From positions 1-25,744 of the IMG/VR virus record IMGVR_UViG_3300025102_000249: a stretch of DNA of 25,744 bases; one strand, given 5' to 3'. The notes beneath the pieces were generated by a model. That model was not told where the DNA came from and ran no database searches. It saw only the letters and a program-made list of their open reading frames with translations. Shown here piece by piece: positions 9,359-14,704 of the stretch; the first letter of the stretch is position 1, and every line of letters starts with the position of its first letter. The stretch comes from a virus. Made by a program: the position numbers and the translations under genes.

Positions 9359-9949
9359 CTATTTCTTTTTTACCTTGTCCCGCATCCGACATCCCCAATC
9401 CTCCACCGCATCCACGATGGATAGTAACCGTTCTCTAACAGCAGGGTCTAACGGATCGTCGAGATTTATTTGCTTCATCGCCTCAACCTGTCCGGCGATT
9501 GTATAGCTAAAGTGTTTGATGGCTGTGCAGTTATCCTTCCTGCTGCACCAGCGGCAGTAATCGCAAGGCCAAGGTGAACGTGTCGGGTCTTTAACTGAGT
9601 CCACTATCCCGTACACAATGCGTTCCGCCTCCTCAAGCTCTATGTCAAATGTCTCTACATCCTTGAACCTAGAGTAGACTAGGTGGCAGGTCAGCTTCTT
9701 GTCCCCAAACTTCTGCATGACTCCCAACGCATACGCAGCCATCTGCTGCTTGTAGTCTCTCTTCATGCCAGTCTTCAGGTCGAACAGATGCCCCTTGCAG
9801 TAAGCGTCCATACTGCCAAAGCTTATCTCCTCCCCATCCCGCATGATGGACACGCGCTGCTCGCTGATTAGCTTCTTCCTGCCAGCGACAGAAAGAATGT
9901 AGGACGCAGCCCAGACTATCTCCTTTGGGTAATCTTTAACCTTTGACAT
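9359..9949 (-). CDS. RecB/Cas4-like Fe-S nuclease, C-terminal catalytic part (split gene)
   Basis: A 196-residue protein with motifs II-IV of the RecB/Cas4/AddB-type PD-(D/E)XK nucleases: D48 in GSMDAY, D57-L-K59 in HLFDLKTG, and Q69-MAA-Y73 (QxxxY). It also has the cysteine cluster C129-x2-C132-x2-C135-x5-C141, which in this family ligates a 4Fe-4S cluster together with an N-terminal cysteine. The N-terminal part expected to carry that cysteine and the motif I histidine is missing here; a protein of that description is encoded 1.28 kb upstream at 11232-11444. ATG 9949 has a clear GGAAGG ribosome site and overlaps the 62-residue gene by 14 bases. It probably acts as a 5'-3' or endonuclease in phage recombination with the Erf-like protein, if the two parts assemble. 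Confidence 0.75.
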   Translation of the reverse strand: MSKVKDYPKEIVWAASYILSVAGRKKLISEQRVSIMRDGEEISFGSMDAYCKGHLFDLKTGMKRDYKQQMAAYALGVMQKFGDKKLTCHLVYSRFKDVETFDIELEEAERIVYGIVDSVKDPTRSPWPCDYCRWCSRKDNCTAIKHFSYTIAGQVEAMKQINLDDPLDPAVRERLLSIVDAVEDWGCRMRDKVKKK

Positions 9950-10124
9950 TACTTGCCTTCCAAGCTTTCTCTTTTTTCTTCTCAAGCTGCTCCCTTAACC
10001 AGTTGTCTTTGCTTCTGGTAATACCCACCAGCACAGACTCTATGTGGCTACAGCTTGCGCCCTTATCCACCAACACCTCCTTGGCTATGGCTTCCCACTG
10101 TTTAATTTGTTCACGCTCGTTCAT
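9936..10124 (-). CDS. Hypothetical charged protein (62 aa)
   Basis: An unrecognised 62-residue helical protein (MNEREQIKQWEAIAKEVLV...) with a strongly basic C-terminal helix (LREQLEKKKEKAWKASNVKG). Its ATG overlaps the TGA of the 28-residue membrane peptide as ATGA, indicating translational coupling, and its end overlaps the start of the nuclease C-part. It lies inside the segment that separates the two nuclease parts. Confidence 0.55.
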   Translation of the reverse strand: MNEREQIKQWEAIAKEVLVDKGASCSHIESVLVGITRSKDNWLREQLEKKKEKAWKASNVKG

Positions 10125-10207
10125 GCCGTTGCAATCCTTATGACCAGCCCCAGTGCCGCGAGTGCTATGATTATGGCTGTGATAACTTCTAAATCTTTTA
10201 AGCGCAT
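10121..10207 (-). CDS. 28-residue single-membrane-span microprotein
   Basis: A tiny reading frame, MRLKDLEV followed by a 20-residue hydrophobic segment (ITAIIIALAALGLVIRIATA). An AGGAA ribosome site lies 6 bases before ATG 10207. The start overlaps the end of the nuclease-like gene by 10 bases and its TGA overlaps the next ATG as ATGA. The exact fit between two genes, the ribosome site and the classic one-span composition argue that it is translated. The function is unknown; candidates are a small membrane effector or lysis accessory, but the lysis gene lies elsewhere. Confidence 0.6.
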   Translation of the reverse strand: MRLKDLEVITAIIIALAALGLVIRIATA

Positions 10208-10689
10208 TTGTGTTCCTTCGCTTTGTCCATCGGTATAAATGCGTTGGGCTGCTTGATGCTCCCGCCATTGATGGTGGCTTTTGTTGTCGTTTCTCTTACG
10301 TCAAAGTCTATGCAGTACTGTCCGGTACTGTCTGTTATCCTGATAGTCAGGATAGTCTTGTCGGGTATCAGGTACAGCATCCCAACAAACGGGACACATA
10401 ACAGATGGCTTATCATTCTGCCCTTCTCTATCTTAGCCTTCGCAACTAACCACTCGCCCCCGTAGTCAGAGAACAACTGTTCGTGCGTCATGTTCCTGCA
10501 CTTTATTTCAACAACAGCCTGAAGGCAGTCGCTCTTCTTCATGTATAAAACACCATCAATAGCCGCTGGCTTATCCTTGTTAGTCTCGATAAAGGAGTAG
10601 TCAGGGTGAAGGCTTCGGTAGAGAGAGATGCAATCCCGCTCGTGCTTCAAAGCCTCCTGACCTCGCGGCGTATTGATGGCTAGGCTCAT
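10198..10689 (-). CDS. PD-(D/E)XK nuclease-like protein (163 aa)
   Basis: A 163-residue protein with the PD-(D/E)XK pattern E17 (KHERDCISLYR), D45 in PAAIDGVLY and E61-I-K63 in AVVEIKCRN, followed by beta strands (MLYLIPDKTILTIRITD). This is the fold of many phage endonucleases and restriction-type enzymes; the substrate cannot be told. A palindrome copy with one mismatch (10314-10329) lies in frame and encodes STGQY. The ATG overlaps the stop of the MazG-like gene (ATGA). The gene belongs to the group that separates the two parts of the RecB/Cas4-like nuclease. Confidence 0.65.
   Translation of the reverse strand: MSLAINTPRGQEALKHERDCISLYRSLHPDYSFIETNKDKPAAIDGVLYMKKSDCLQAVVEIKCRNMTHEQLFSDYGGEWLVAKAKIEKGRMISHLLCVPFVGMLYLIPDKTILTIRITDSTGQYCIDFDVRETTTKATINGGSIKQPNAFIPMDKAKEHKCA
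10314..10329. repeat. Dispersed palindrome, one mismatch
   Basis: AGTACTGTCCGGTACT inside the 163-residue nuclease-like gene, in frame as STGQY. Confidence 0.8.
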
Positions 10690-10970
10690 CGCTGGGATAG
10701 CTCCTTGTAGAACTCCACCATCTTCTCAAGCTCGGCTATCCTGCTGTCCTTCTTCTGAAGCTGATGCGACAGGCTTCCCAGATAGAATACTGCGTCTACG
10801 ATCTCTTCACCTAATGCTCCGATCAAGTCTGGGTGTTTGTCTAGGTTGTCAGTCACCTCAGACTTTGCCTGTCCTTCATTGTACTTCAGTGGTGCTATGG
10901 TGTTGAACCACTGGATAGCGTCATCCCTGATCTTATCAGGGCTTCTTGTGCTGGATATGTTTTCTCCCAC
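10686..10970 (-). CDS. MazG-like nucleotide pyrophosphohydrolase domain protein
   Basis: A 94-residue all-helical protein. KYNEGQAKS (29-37) followed about 18 residues later by LGEEIVDAVFYL (53-64) recalls small phage MazG-like all-alpha NTP pyrophosphatases, in which acidic residues (here E55, E56, D59) bind Mg2+. The C-terminal half (HQLQKKDSRIAELEKMVEFYKELSQR) is a coiled-coil helix. The second metal motif of full MazG is not evident, so activity is uncertain. The start is GTG 10970 with AAGGA 6 bases upstream. In phages such proteins are thought to alter nucleotide or alarmone pools. Confidence 0.5.
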   Translation of the reverse strand: MGENISSTRSPDKIRDDAIQWFNTIAPLKYNEGQAKSEVTDNLDKHPDLIGALGEEIVDAVFYLGSLSHQLQKKDSRIAELEKMVEFYKELSQR

Positions 10971-10996
10971 TTGTTTCCTTTCTCTTTGTTTGGGGT

Positions 10997-11230
10997 TTAG
11001 TCTAGCTTATAGCGGGGATTGTCGGGACTGTCGGTATAGGTTGGGTTGCCCCATTTAAAATTGGCCCATCCAGAACCTTTGTCTGGCTTGCGGGGGCGAT
11101 AGGCGGTTGCCCCATCGGGTCGTGTTACGATCCACATCCCCTTTGTGCCGTCCTTTCTTTCTTGGATTCCAGTAATAACCGCGCCGTTATTAAGCTCGCT
11201 ACCAATTCCTAGTTCCTGTTCCTCTTTCAT
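10997..11230 (-). CDS. Hypothetical protein (77 aa)
   Basis: Unrecognised. It has an acidic N-terminus (MKEEQELGIGSELNNG), then a short beta-rich core (AVITGIQERKDGTKGMWIVTRPDGATAYRPRKP) and a polar tail rich in Pro, Asn and Asp. It begins 2 bases after the stop of the nuclease N-part, with AGAGG as ribosome site, and is followed by the MazG-like gene after a 26-base gap. Confidence 0.6.
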   Translation of the reverse strand: MKEEQELGIGSELNNGAVITGIQERKDGTKGMWIVTRPDGATAYRPRKPDKGSGWANFKWGNPTYTDSPDNPRYKLD

Positions 11231-11231
11231 A

Positions 11232-11444
11232 TTAAGAACCTCTTGAATTTTTCTTCTTTATCTCCTTAATCAATTCAGTACTGCACAGTATTTCCTCAAG
11301 CTTTTCGTGAAGCTGTGTCCCCCTGATTGCTGCTTGCCCCACTGTGTCAGAGGACTTGTAGCAGGGACACTTCGCAAACGCTGGGAGGGAAGACGGAGGA
11401 AAGTCTGGGTGATGCGCCCTCTCGCTGTGGTTTATATCGGTCAT
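11232..11444 (-). CDS. RecB/Cas4-like Fe-S nuclease, N-terminal part (split gene)
   Basis: A 70-residue protein carrying what the gene at 9359-9949 lacks: HPDFPPSSLPAFAKCPCYK (with C26 and C28, candidates for the first Fe-S cysteine), then QAAIRGTQLHEKLEEIL (with H46, motif I of RecB-type nucleases). Soon after this motif it passes through a palindrome copy (11277-11292, one mismatch, encoding ILCST) and ends in a short basic tail with no further nuclease motif. The ATG has only a weak ribosome site. Both parts are on the same strand and in N-to-C order, separated by five genes. Either they assemble in trans or this is a disrupted gene whose remains are retained. Confidence 0.6.
   Translation of the reverse strand: MTDINHSERAHHPDFPPSSLPAFAKCPCYKSSDTVGQAAIRGTQLHEKLEEILCSTELIKEIKKKNSRGS
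11277..11292. repeat. Dispersed palindrome, one mismatch
   Basis: AGTACTGCACAGTATT inside the N-terminal nuclease part, in frame as ILCST, close to where similarity to the nuclease family is lost. Confidence 0.85.
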
Positions 11445-11569
11445 ATTAAAGTAGGCTGCTCACGTTTGTTTCTAACAGGCAACACCGCAGGAGAGGAGAT
11501 ATATGAAAACCCCTACGGAAACCTCGTCCACGAATCTCTCGTAGCACCATACCGTGAGCAGCCATAATG

Positions 11570-12112
11570 TTATGGCTTTAAGAACCCGTCCACGTTTGCC
11601 TCAACCGCAGCGCGGCGTGAGGTAGGGGTCTTACCGTTGCTTCTTCCTGAAGCCATTGCTGCCACCTTGTTCTCTCCGACTGCCTTAACGCCATCATCAT
11701 CCGGCTCGTCAGTTGCAATGCACAGTAGTGCTTGCAAGGTGTAGCGTCTGGCATAGGTCAGCGCACTGCCGAAGGCTTGCGCGTCATCGCGTCCGCCCAT
11801 CAGTATAGGCATCTGAGTCTTGATCTCTTGCTCGCCACGAGCGATATGGCAGGTGCAAAAATCCTGCCTTGGGTAGTGAACCTTCGTGCCGTCCTCCCTT
11901 AACTCTGTGTACTCTCGCACAGAGTCAATGGTGTGAGTAAGGAAGCAGCCTTCCTTGTTAAGCACAGGTCTGGCAACCTCGATGAACTCATCAAGTCCAG
12001 CGTACTTGCTTTTGTAGTGTGGATTCTTGGAGGACTTTTCTGCCCTCTCCAGCTTCTCCTGAACTCGTGCAAGCACTTCGTACAGGTTTTCGGTTTTATT
12101 GTTCGTTGGCAT
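11570..12112 (-). CDS. erf: Erf-family single-strand annealing recombinase
   Basis: A 180-residue protein with ERF-superfamily hallmarks: an N-terminal helix, NPHYKSKYAGLDEFIEVARPVLNKEG (about 30-55), and SALTYARRYTLQALLCIATDEPDDDG (about 115-140), the conserved YARRY...DDD signature. Erf proteins anneal complementary single strands during phage recombination and genome circularisation. The C-terminal 40 residues are polar and low in complexity, as usual for the family's variable tail. Its start overlaps the preceding resolvase-like gene by 17 bases. Together with the split RecB-like nuclease and the resolvase-like nuclease it forms a recombination module; the palindromes could be convenient short homologies for it. 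Confidence 0.85.
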   Translation of the reverse strand: MPTNNKTENLYEVLARVQEKLERAEKSSKNPHYKSKYAGLDEFIEVARPVLNKEGCFLTHTIDSVREYTELREDGTKVHYPRQDFCTCHIARGEQEIKTQMPILMGGRDDAQAFGSALTYARRYTLQALLCIATDEPDDDGVKAVGENKVAAMASGRSNGKTPTSRRAAVEANVDGFLKP

Positions 12113-12431
12113 TGTTCTGTATTATTTTAAAGAACGCTTCGGCTGGCATAGACACGACCCACTCCTTGAGCTTCCCGCCTGTCCTGTAGCTCGCCACCAC
12201 TGGCAGCTTGCTGCCGCAGTCGGAGTGCGCTTGGATCAGTGCCGCTTCTATGTTTGGCCTCTGCGTATATTTTACTTCAAAGTGGAGATGTGGCAGGTCT
12301 TCACAGATTACATCTGGTGCGGATTCATCGCCGCTGAATTGCTGCCCTCGCCTAGAGTTTGTATAGCCAGCAGCCTTTAGCTGATCTCGCCACATCCTCT
12401 CTCCACGTTTACCTTTCTCTCTGCTATTCAT
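12096..12431 (-). CDS. Holliday-junction-resolvase-like PD-(D/E)XK nuclease
   Basis: A 111-residue protein beginning MNSREKGKRGERMWRDQLKAAGY, with catalytic pattern E11, P39-D40 (APDVIC) and E52-V-K54 (LHFEVKY), plus SRRGQQFSG before the PD. This matches the phage resolvase/VRR-type nucleases found beside Erf or Sak genes. ATG 12431 is chosen because the conserved pattern begins there, but it has no Shine-Dalgarno. The leader just upstream folds into a strong two-level hairpin containing an anti-Shine-Dalgarno-like sequence (12445-12510), so initiation may be unusual or regulated. It overlaps the Erf gene by 17 bases. Confidence 0.75.
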   Translation of the reverse strand: MNSREKGKRGERMWRDQLKAAGYTNSRRGQQFSGDESAPDVICEDLPHLHFEVKYTQRPNIEAALIQAHSDCGSKLPVVASYRTGGKLKEWVVSMPAEAFFKIIQNNANEQ

Positions 12432-12444
12432 TGAGATTTTAATT

Positions 12445-12510
12445 GGAGCGTGACACCACAAAGGAGGTGAGGCCAATGAGAGAAGCCTCAAGAGGGCAGT
12501 GCCACGCTCC
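12445..12510 (-). ncRNA. Nested hairpin with 16S anti-Shine-Dalgarno mimic
   Basis: A 66-base inverted-repeat structure lies between the RHH gene and the resolvase-like gene. The outer 12-base-pair stem is 12499-12510 with 12445-12456 (one G-U in RNA from the - strand). The inner 6-base-pair stem is TGAGGC/GCCTCA (12485-12490 with 12468-12473). The - strand RNA contains UCACCUCCUUU, which matches the 3' tail of many bacterial 16S rRNAs. Read on the + strand the same bases (12460-12470) are an ideal ribosome site placed 5 bases before ATG 12476 of a 12-codon frame ending at 12514. Which strand matters is unknown. Confidence 0.4.
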
Positions 12511-12515
12511 GTAAT

Positions 12516-12707
12516 TCATTCCGAGTGTTCCCCCACTGCGCTCTGCTCAATAAGTTTCTCGACGATCTCGTTCTTATTCCAGTGCGTTTCTCTCGCAAGC
12601 ATATTCAGCTTGGTGTGATGCCACTCGGTTATCCTGACGTGCAGACTTCTCCGCTCGTCACCTTTCTGCTTCTTGGGTAGTTGTACTGTGTTAGTGTCCT
12701 CACTCAT
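12516..12707 (-). CDS. Ribbon-helix-helix (Arc/MetJ-type) transcription regulator
   Basis: A 63-residue protein with a polar N-terminal arm (1-19) and then an RHH fold: strand RRSLHVRI (19-26), helix A about 28-41 (EWHHTKLNMLARET), turn, helix B about 44-55 (NKNEIVEKLIEQ). In this fold paired strands of a dimer enter the major groove and typically recognise short palindromic or tandem sites. AGGAG precedes ATG 12707 at 8 bases. A palindrome copy lies 52 bases upstream (12760-12775), next to a promoter-like region, as expected for autoregulation. It is therefore the best candidate reader of the AGTACTG family, an inference from fold and placement only. Confidence 0.75.
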   Translation of the reverse strand: MSEDTNTVQLPKKQKGDERRSLHVRITEWHHTKLNMLARETHWNKNEIVEKLIEQSAVGEHSE

Positions 12708-12728
12708 AATAGGCTCCTATACTGACAC

Positions 12729-12747
12729 ATTATCTGGTTCAAGTCAA
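12729..12747 (-). promoter_or_regulatory. Possible promoter elements of the RHH gene
   Basis: On the - strand TTGACT (12747-12742) and GATAAT (12734-12729) lie downstream of the palindrome at 12760-12775. They are too close to pair with each other: TTGACT pairs at 17 bases with a poor CAGTAT, whereas GATAAT has no good -35. If GATAAT is the -10, the palindrome occupies about -34 to -49 relative to the start, an activator-like place. Confidence 0.3.
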
Positions 12748-12759
12748 GGTAATAAATCT

Positions 12760-12775
12760 GGTACTGTACAGTACT
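12760..12775. repeat. Dispersed palindrome, one mismatch
   Basis: GGTACTGTACAGTACT, 52 bases upstream of the RHH regulator and next to its promoter-like boxes. Confidence 0.85.
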
Positions 12776-12800
12776 CAAATGTCTACAGTGTATATTCTGG

Positions 12801-12845
12801 AAATTAAAAAGCGGAGTCGGGAGAAAGGTAGACCGACTCCGCTTG
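12801..12845 (-). terminator. Rho-independent terminator
   Basis: A perfect 12-base-pair stem AAGCGGAGTCGG/CCGACTCCGCTT (12809-12820 with 12833-12844) and 12-base loop. Read on the - strand it is followed by TTTTTAATTT. It lies downstream of the gene ending at 12889 and separates the upstream operon (13976 to 12889) from the RHH gene. Confidence 0.8.
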
Positions 12846-12888
12846 GAGTACTTGGCGCAGTCCAAAGAAACAGTTTGTTCGTGCGTTG

Positions 12889-13146
12889 CTACTCCTCTTC
12901 TTCTGCTTCTGCGAACGACTTCCACGCTGTCAACATAGTCTTTGCTATCGTTAACGCCTTGCGCGTGTCCTCGTTGCACCCTTCTTTTAAGACTTGAAGA
13001 CCGCAGCCAATCATCGCTTGTCCCATTCTTCTTTGGCTGCATCCCCGTACCTCCGATACTTCACTCAGATTTTTCAAGTCCTCGCAGAACTCCTCTGCTA
13101 GTCTTTCTTCGTCTGACTGATCTTCTGGGCCTATAAGGTGAGACAC
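12889..13146 (-). CDS. Hypothetical acidic protein (85 aa)
   Basis: Unrecognised, helical and acidic (DQSDEERLAEEFCEDLKNLSE), ending with EAEEEE. The frame is open further upstream, but GTG 13146 is preferred: AAGGA lies 7 bases before it and everything upstream would overlap the coding part of the previous gene by almost 200 bases. Even so it overlaps that gene's basic C-terminus by 86 bases. It is the last gene before the terminator at 12801-12845. Confidence 0.5.
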   Translation of the reverse strand: MSHLIGPEDQSDEERLAEEFCEDLKNLSEVSEVRGCSQRRMGQAMIGCGLQVLKEGCNEDTRKALTIAKTMLTAWKSFAEAEEEE

Positions 13147-13450
13147 GGATTGTTCCTTTCTTTGTAGCTGTGAACTTAACCTCTCTTCCACCGTCAGTCT
13201 TGTACTCGACGGTCTTGCGTATGCGGCTCTCGCAGAGCGCACCACACTCTGTAACATCTACCACCTCATAAGTCCCTTCGTCGAGCTTAATCTCCTCGCC
13301 AACCTTTAGCATTACGCTGCCGTCTGGCAGTACTGGGGGTATGGTTTCCCATATCTCAAAGGCTCCGATCTTCTCGCGCAGCACCTGTAAGCAGCCGCGC
13401 TTCTCCCTGTACCCAGTCCGGTACGGGTTCTGGTACTGTCCAGTACTCAT
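13061..13450 (-). CDS. Hypothetical protein (129 aa) starting inside the palindrome
   Basis: Unrecognised. Codons 2-6 are the palindrome itself: the ATG is directly followed by AGTACTGGACAGTACC, giving MSTGQYQ. GGAGG lies 8 bases upstream. A beta-rich core follows (GSVMLKVGEEIKLDEGTYEVVDVTECG... REVKFTATKKGTIRVSPY), like a small domain of SH3 or OB type. The last 25 residues are Arg-rich and overlap the next gene in another frame, so the functional protein may end near SPYRPRR. It is joined to the upstream gene by an ATGA overlap. Confidence 0.6.
   Translation of the reverse strand: MSTGQYQNPYRTGYREKRGCLQVLREKIGAFEIWETIPPVLPDGSVMLKVGEEIKLDEGTYEVVDVTECGALCESRIRKTVEYKTDGGREVKFTATKKGTIRVSPYRPRRSVRRRKTSRGVLRGLEKSE
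13432..13447. repeat. Dispersed palindrome, one mismatch
   Basis: GGTACTGTCCAGTACT. It directly follows the ATG of the 129-residue gene and abuts the TGA of the upstream gene. Confidence 0.85.
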
Positions 13451-13623
13451 TCGATGCCCTCCAGTTTGAGTTGGTTAGGGTCTTCTAGAGTTGGGTCAAG
13501 CTCCGGCCTGATCTCTGTTATCACAGCCCTGACCCTGACTAGCTCCGGCATTGGTAGCGGGTGAGTGTTAAGCTCGTCGTCAACTACCCTTAACACCTCC
13601 TTGATTATCTCTAGGTTCCTCAT
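13447..13623 (-). CDS. Hypothetical small protein (58 aa)
   Basis: A 58-residue unrecognised protein, MRNLEIIKEVLRVVDDELN followed by a Pro-containing link and VRAVITEIRPEL. ATGA overlaps occur at both ends (start with the 13620 stop, stop with the 13450 start), so it is translationally coupled inside the operon. Its TGA abuts the palindrome at 13432-13447. Confidence 0.6.
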   Translation of the reverse strand: MRNLEIIKEVLRVVDDELNTHPLPMPELVRVRAVITEIRPELDPTLEDPNQLKLEGIE

Positions 13624-13976
13624 TCTTCTCCCTCCATTTCTGCATCGTGCATTGCCATCTGGCGCAGCTTCTCCATCTTGTCCTCGCTGCACCCTTCCTC
13701 CTCCCCCCACTCACAGCAGTAGGGCCAACGCTCTCTGAACGTATCAACAGCGGCCTGTATCACCTCGCTGTTGGCCTCGTCCTCTAGGTCTATCAGTCTC
13801 CAGACAGGCTGGCGCAGTAGTCTCCCACGCTCTACCCCTCCCCGCCTGTATAGCTCTCTGACTTCTATTACTGGCTCGCGCTCCTCCGCGAACCCGTCCA
13901 TCTTTGCTGGCGTGAAGTCCAACAGTGCGCTGTACTCCTGCCCTTCGTGCATCCAATCATCATGCTCTAATGTCAT
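13620..13976 (-). CDS. Hypothetical acidic protein (118 aa)
   Basis: Unrecognised 118-residue protein, acidic at both ends (MTLEHDDWMHEGQEYSALLDF ... HDAEMEGEE), with PVIEVRELYRRGGVERGRLLRQPVWRLIDLEDEAN in the middle and a Trp/Cys segment (RWPYCCEWGEEEGC). An in-frame ATG at 14042 would add 22 residues, but they fall in AT-rich, promoter-like DNA with no ribosome site; 13976 is preferred though its own site (AAAGAGAAAG) is weak. It is the first gene of the operon that ends at the terminator 12801-12845. Confidence 0.55.
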   Translation of the reverse strand: MTLEHDDWMHEGQEYSALLDFTPAKMDGFAEEREPVIEVRELYRRGGVERGRLLRQPVWRLIDLEDEANSEVIQAAVDTFRERWPYCCEWGEEEGCSEDKMEKLRQMAMHDAEMEGEE

Positions 13977-13994
13977 GTGAATAACTTTCTCTTT

Positions 13995-14063
13995 ACTAGG
14001 TTTTTGTATGTGTGTATAATTGATTCTTACTAGGTCAATCATACTAGATTCTGTATTAACTAG
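13995..14063 (-). promoter_or_regulatory. Leader with four ACTAG boxes and weak promoter-like elements
   Basis: ACTAG occurs four times in the same orientation (13995, 14029, 14043, 14059), the first two as ACTAGGT and the last two as ACTAGATT. On the - strand TTGACC (14038-14033) and TATACA (14018-14013) resemble -35 and -10 boxes but are only 14 bases apart. The whole intergenic stretch 13977-14149 is AT-rich and precedes the first gene of an operon, so an operator region is plausible. Confidence 0.35.
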
Positions 14064-14149
14064 ATTTAATTATTCTATCTATCTCCCTAACAAAATCAGT
14101 TCTAATTGTTCACTTGGTTTCCTTGGTTTAAGGATAGCTGTGTCTATGT

Positions 14150-14704
14150 TTAACGATGCCTTTCAAACGTGTGATTACCTACGATCTTTCCATTGCCGTT
14201 GAACCTCCAGCCTACGGTCTTACCCTTGGCATCCTTCACTGGATCGTATGACTTGCTCCAGTATGGTGGGGTTCTTACGCCGCCCACCTTGGGCATAGAT
14301 TTAAGGGCAAAGTAATGGTCGGCTCTGTTGGTGTTAGTCTTTCTCTGCCCTGCTGGGACGGTGTGAACCGTTAGCGGTGGGAACCTAAGCATACTCTGCA
14401 CCTCCTTGAATTGGTCGGGCCATTTACCTTTAGCCCACGCAATGAACTCGCTGTGATTGCGTCCGGTTATGCACTCGAACTGGTGCTTCCTCGTCACCAC
14501 TTGCGTGTACGTCCGGCCTGATAGGCTGGCTCTTTTCCACAGTACCTCGTACACACTCTGCATCCCTGTGGCTCCCTCGCCTCCTGCCTCTGCTACTATC
14601 ACCGCAGAGACTAGATCACGCTCTCCCTTTGTTGGAGCCTCGGCTGGTTCCCAGCCGAGGGCAGTACTGGACAGTACCGCTGTGGTTAGTAAAAACATTC
14701 TCAT
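14150..14704 (-). CDS. Secreted SleB-type cell-wall hydrolase (endolysin)
   Basis: A 184-residue protein with an N-terminal hydrophobic export signal (MRMFLLTTAVLSSTALG, 1-17) and a Hydrolase_2/SleB domain: ERDLVSAVIVAEAGGEGATGMQSVYEVLWKRA (28-59), with E39 in AEAGGEG as probable catalytic glutamate, and YTQVVTRKHQFECITG. This family cleaves peptidoglycan glycan strands. The signal suggests Sec export, as for SAR-type endolysins. ATG 14704 follows AAGGA and overlaps the upstream gene's TGA (ATGA); a second ATG lies 6 bases inside. The signal-peptide coding region contains a palindrome copy (14663-14678) and next to it a perfect 10-base-pair hairpin. It lies in the early-gene strand, not in the late operon. 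Confidence 0.8.
   Translation of the reverse strand: MRMFLLTTAVLSSTALGWEPAEAPTKGERDLVSAVIVAEAGGEGATGMQSVYEVLWKRASLSGRTYTQVVTRKHQFECITGRNHSEFIAWAKGKWPDQFKEVQSMLRFPPLTVHTVPAGQRKTNTNRADHYFALKSMPKVGGVRTPPYWSKSYDPVKDAKGKTVGWRFNGNGKIVGNHTFERHR
14638..14660. repeat. Perfect 10-bp hairpin within endolysin signal region
   Basis: CCTCGGCTGG-TTC-CCAGCCGAGG, an inverted repeat with a 3-base loop, only 2 bases from the palindrome at 14663-14678. It codes for residues just after the signal peptide (GWEPAEAP). There is no U-run, so it is not a classical terminator. Confidence 0.7.
14663..14678. repeat. Dispersed palindrome, one mismatch
   Basis: AGTACTGGACAGTACC within the endolysin signal-peptide coding region, in frame as VLSST. 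Confidence 0.85.

Noticed and set aside
9949-11232. Intein or group I intron explaining the split nuclease
   Set aside because: No intein splice motifs were seen at the junctions, and the separating DNA holds ordinary coupled genes with their own ribosome sites.
11446-11565. A 39-codon - strand frame between the Erf gene and the nuclease N-part
   Set aside because: Arg/Leu-rich composition, no ribosome site and no coupling; it could be a leftover of rearrangement, but coding is not supported.
12704-13042. A 112-codon - strand frame
   Set aside because: It is an alternate frame of the 12889-13146 gene and runs through the terminator and the RHH promoter region.
13329-13336. CAGTACTG as a palindrome copy
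   Set aside because: Only one arm is present; no second arm follows (GGGGTATG).
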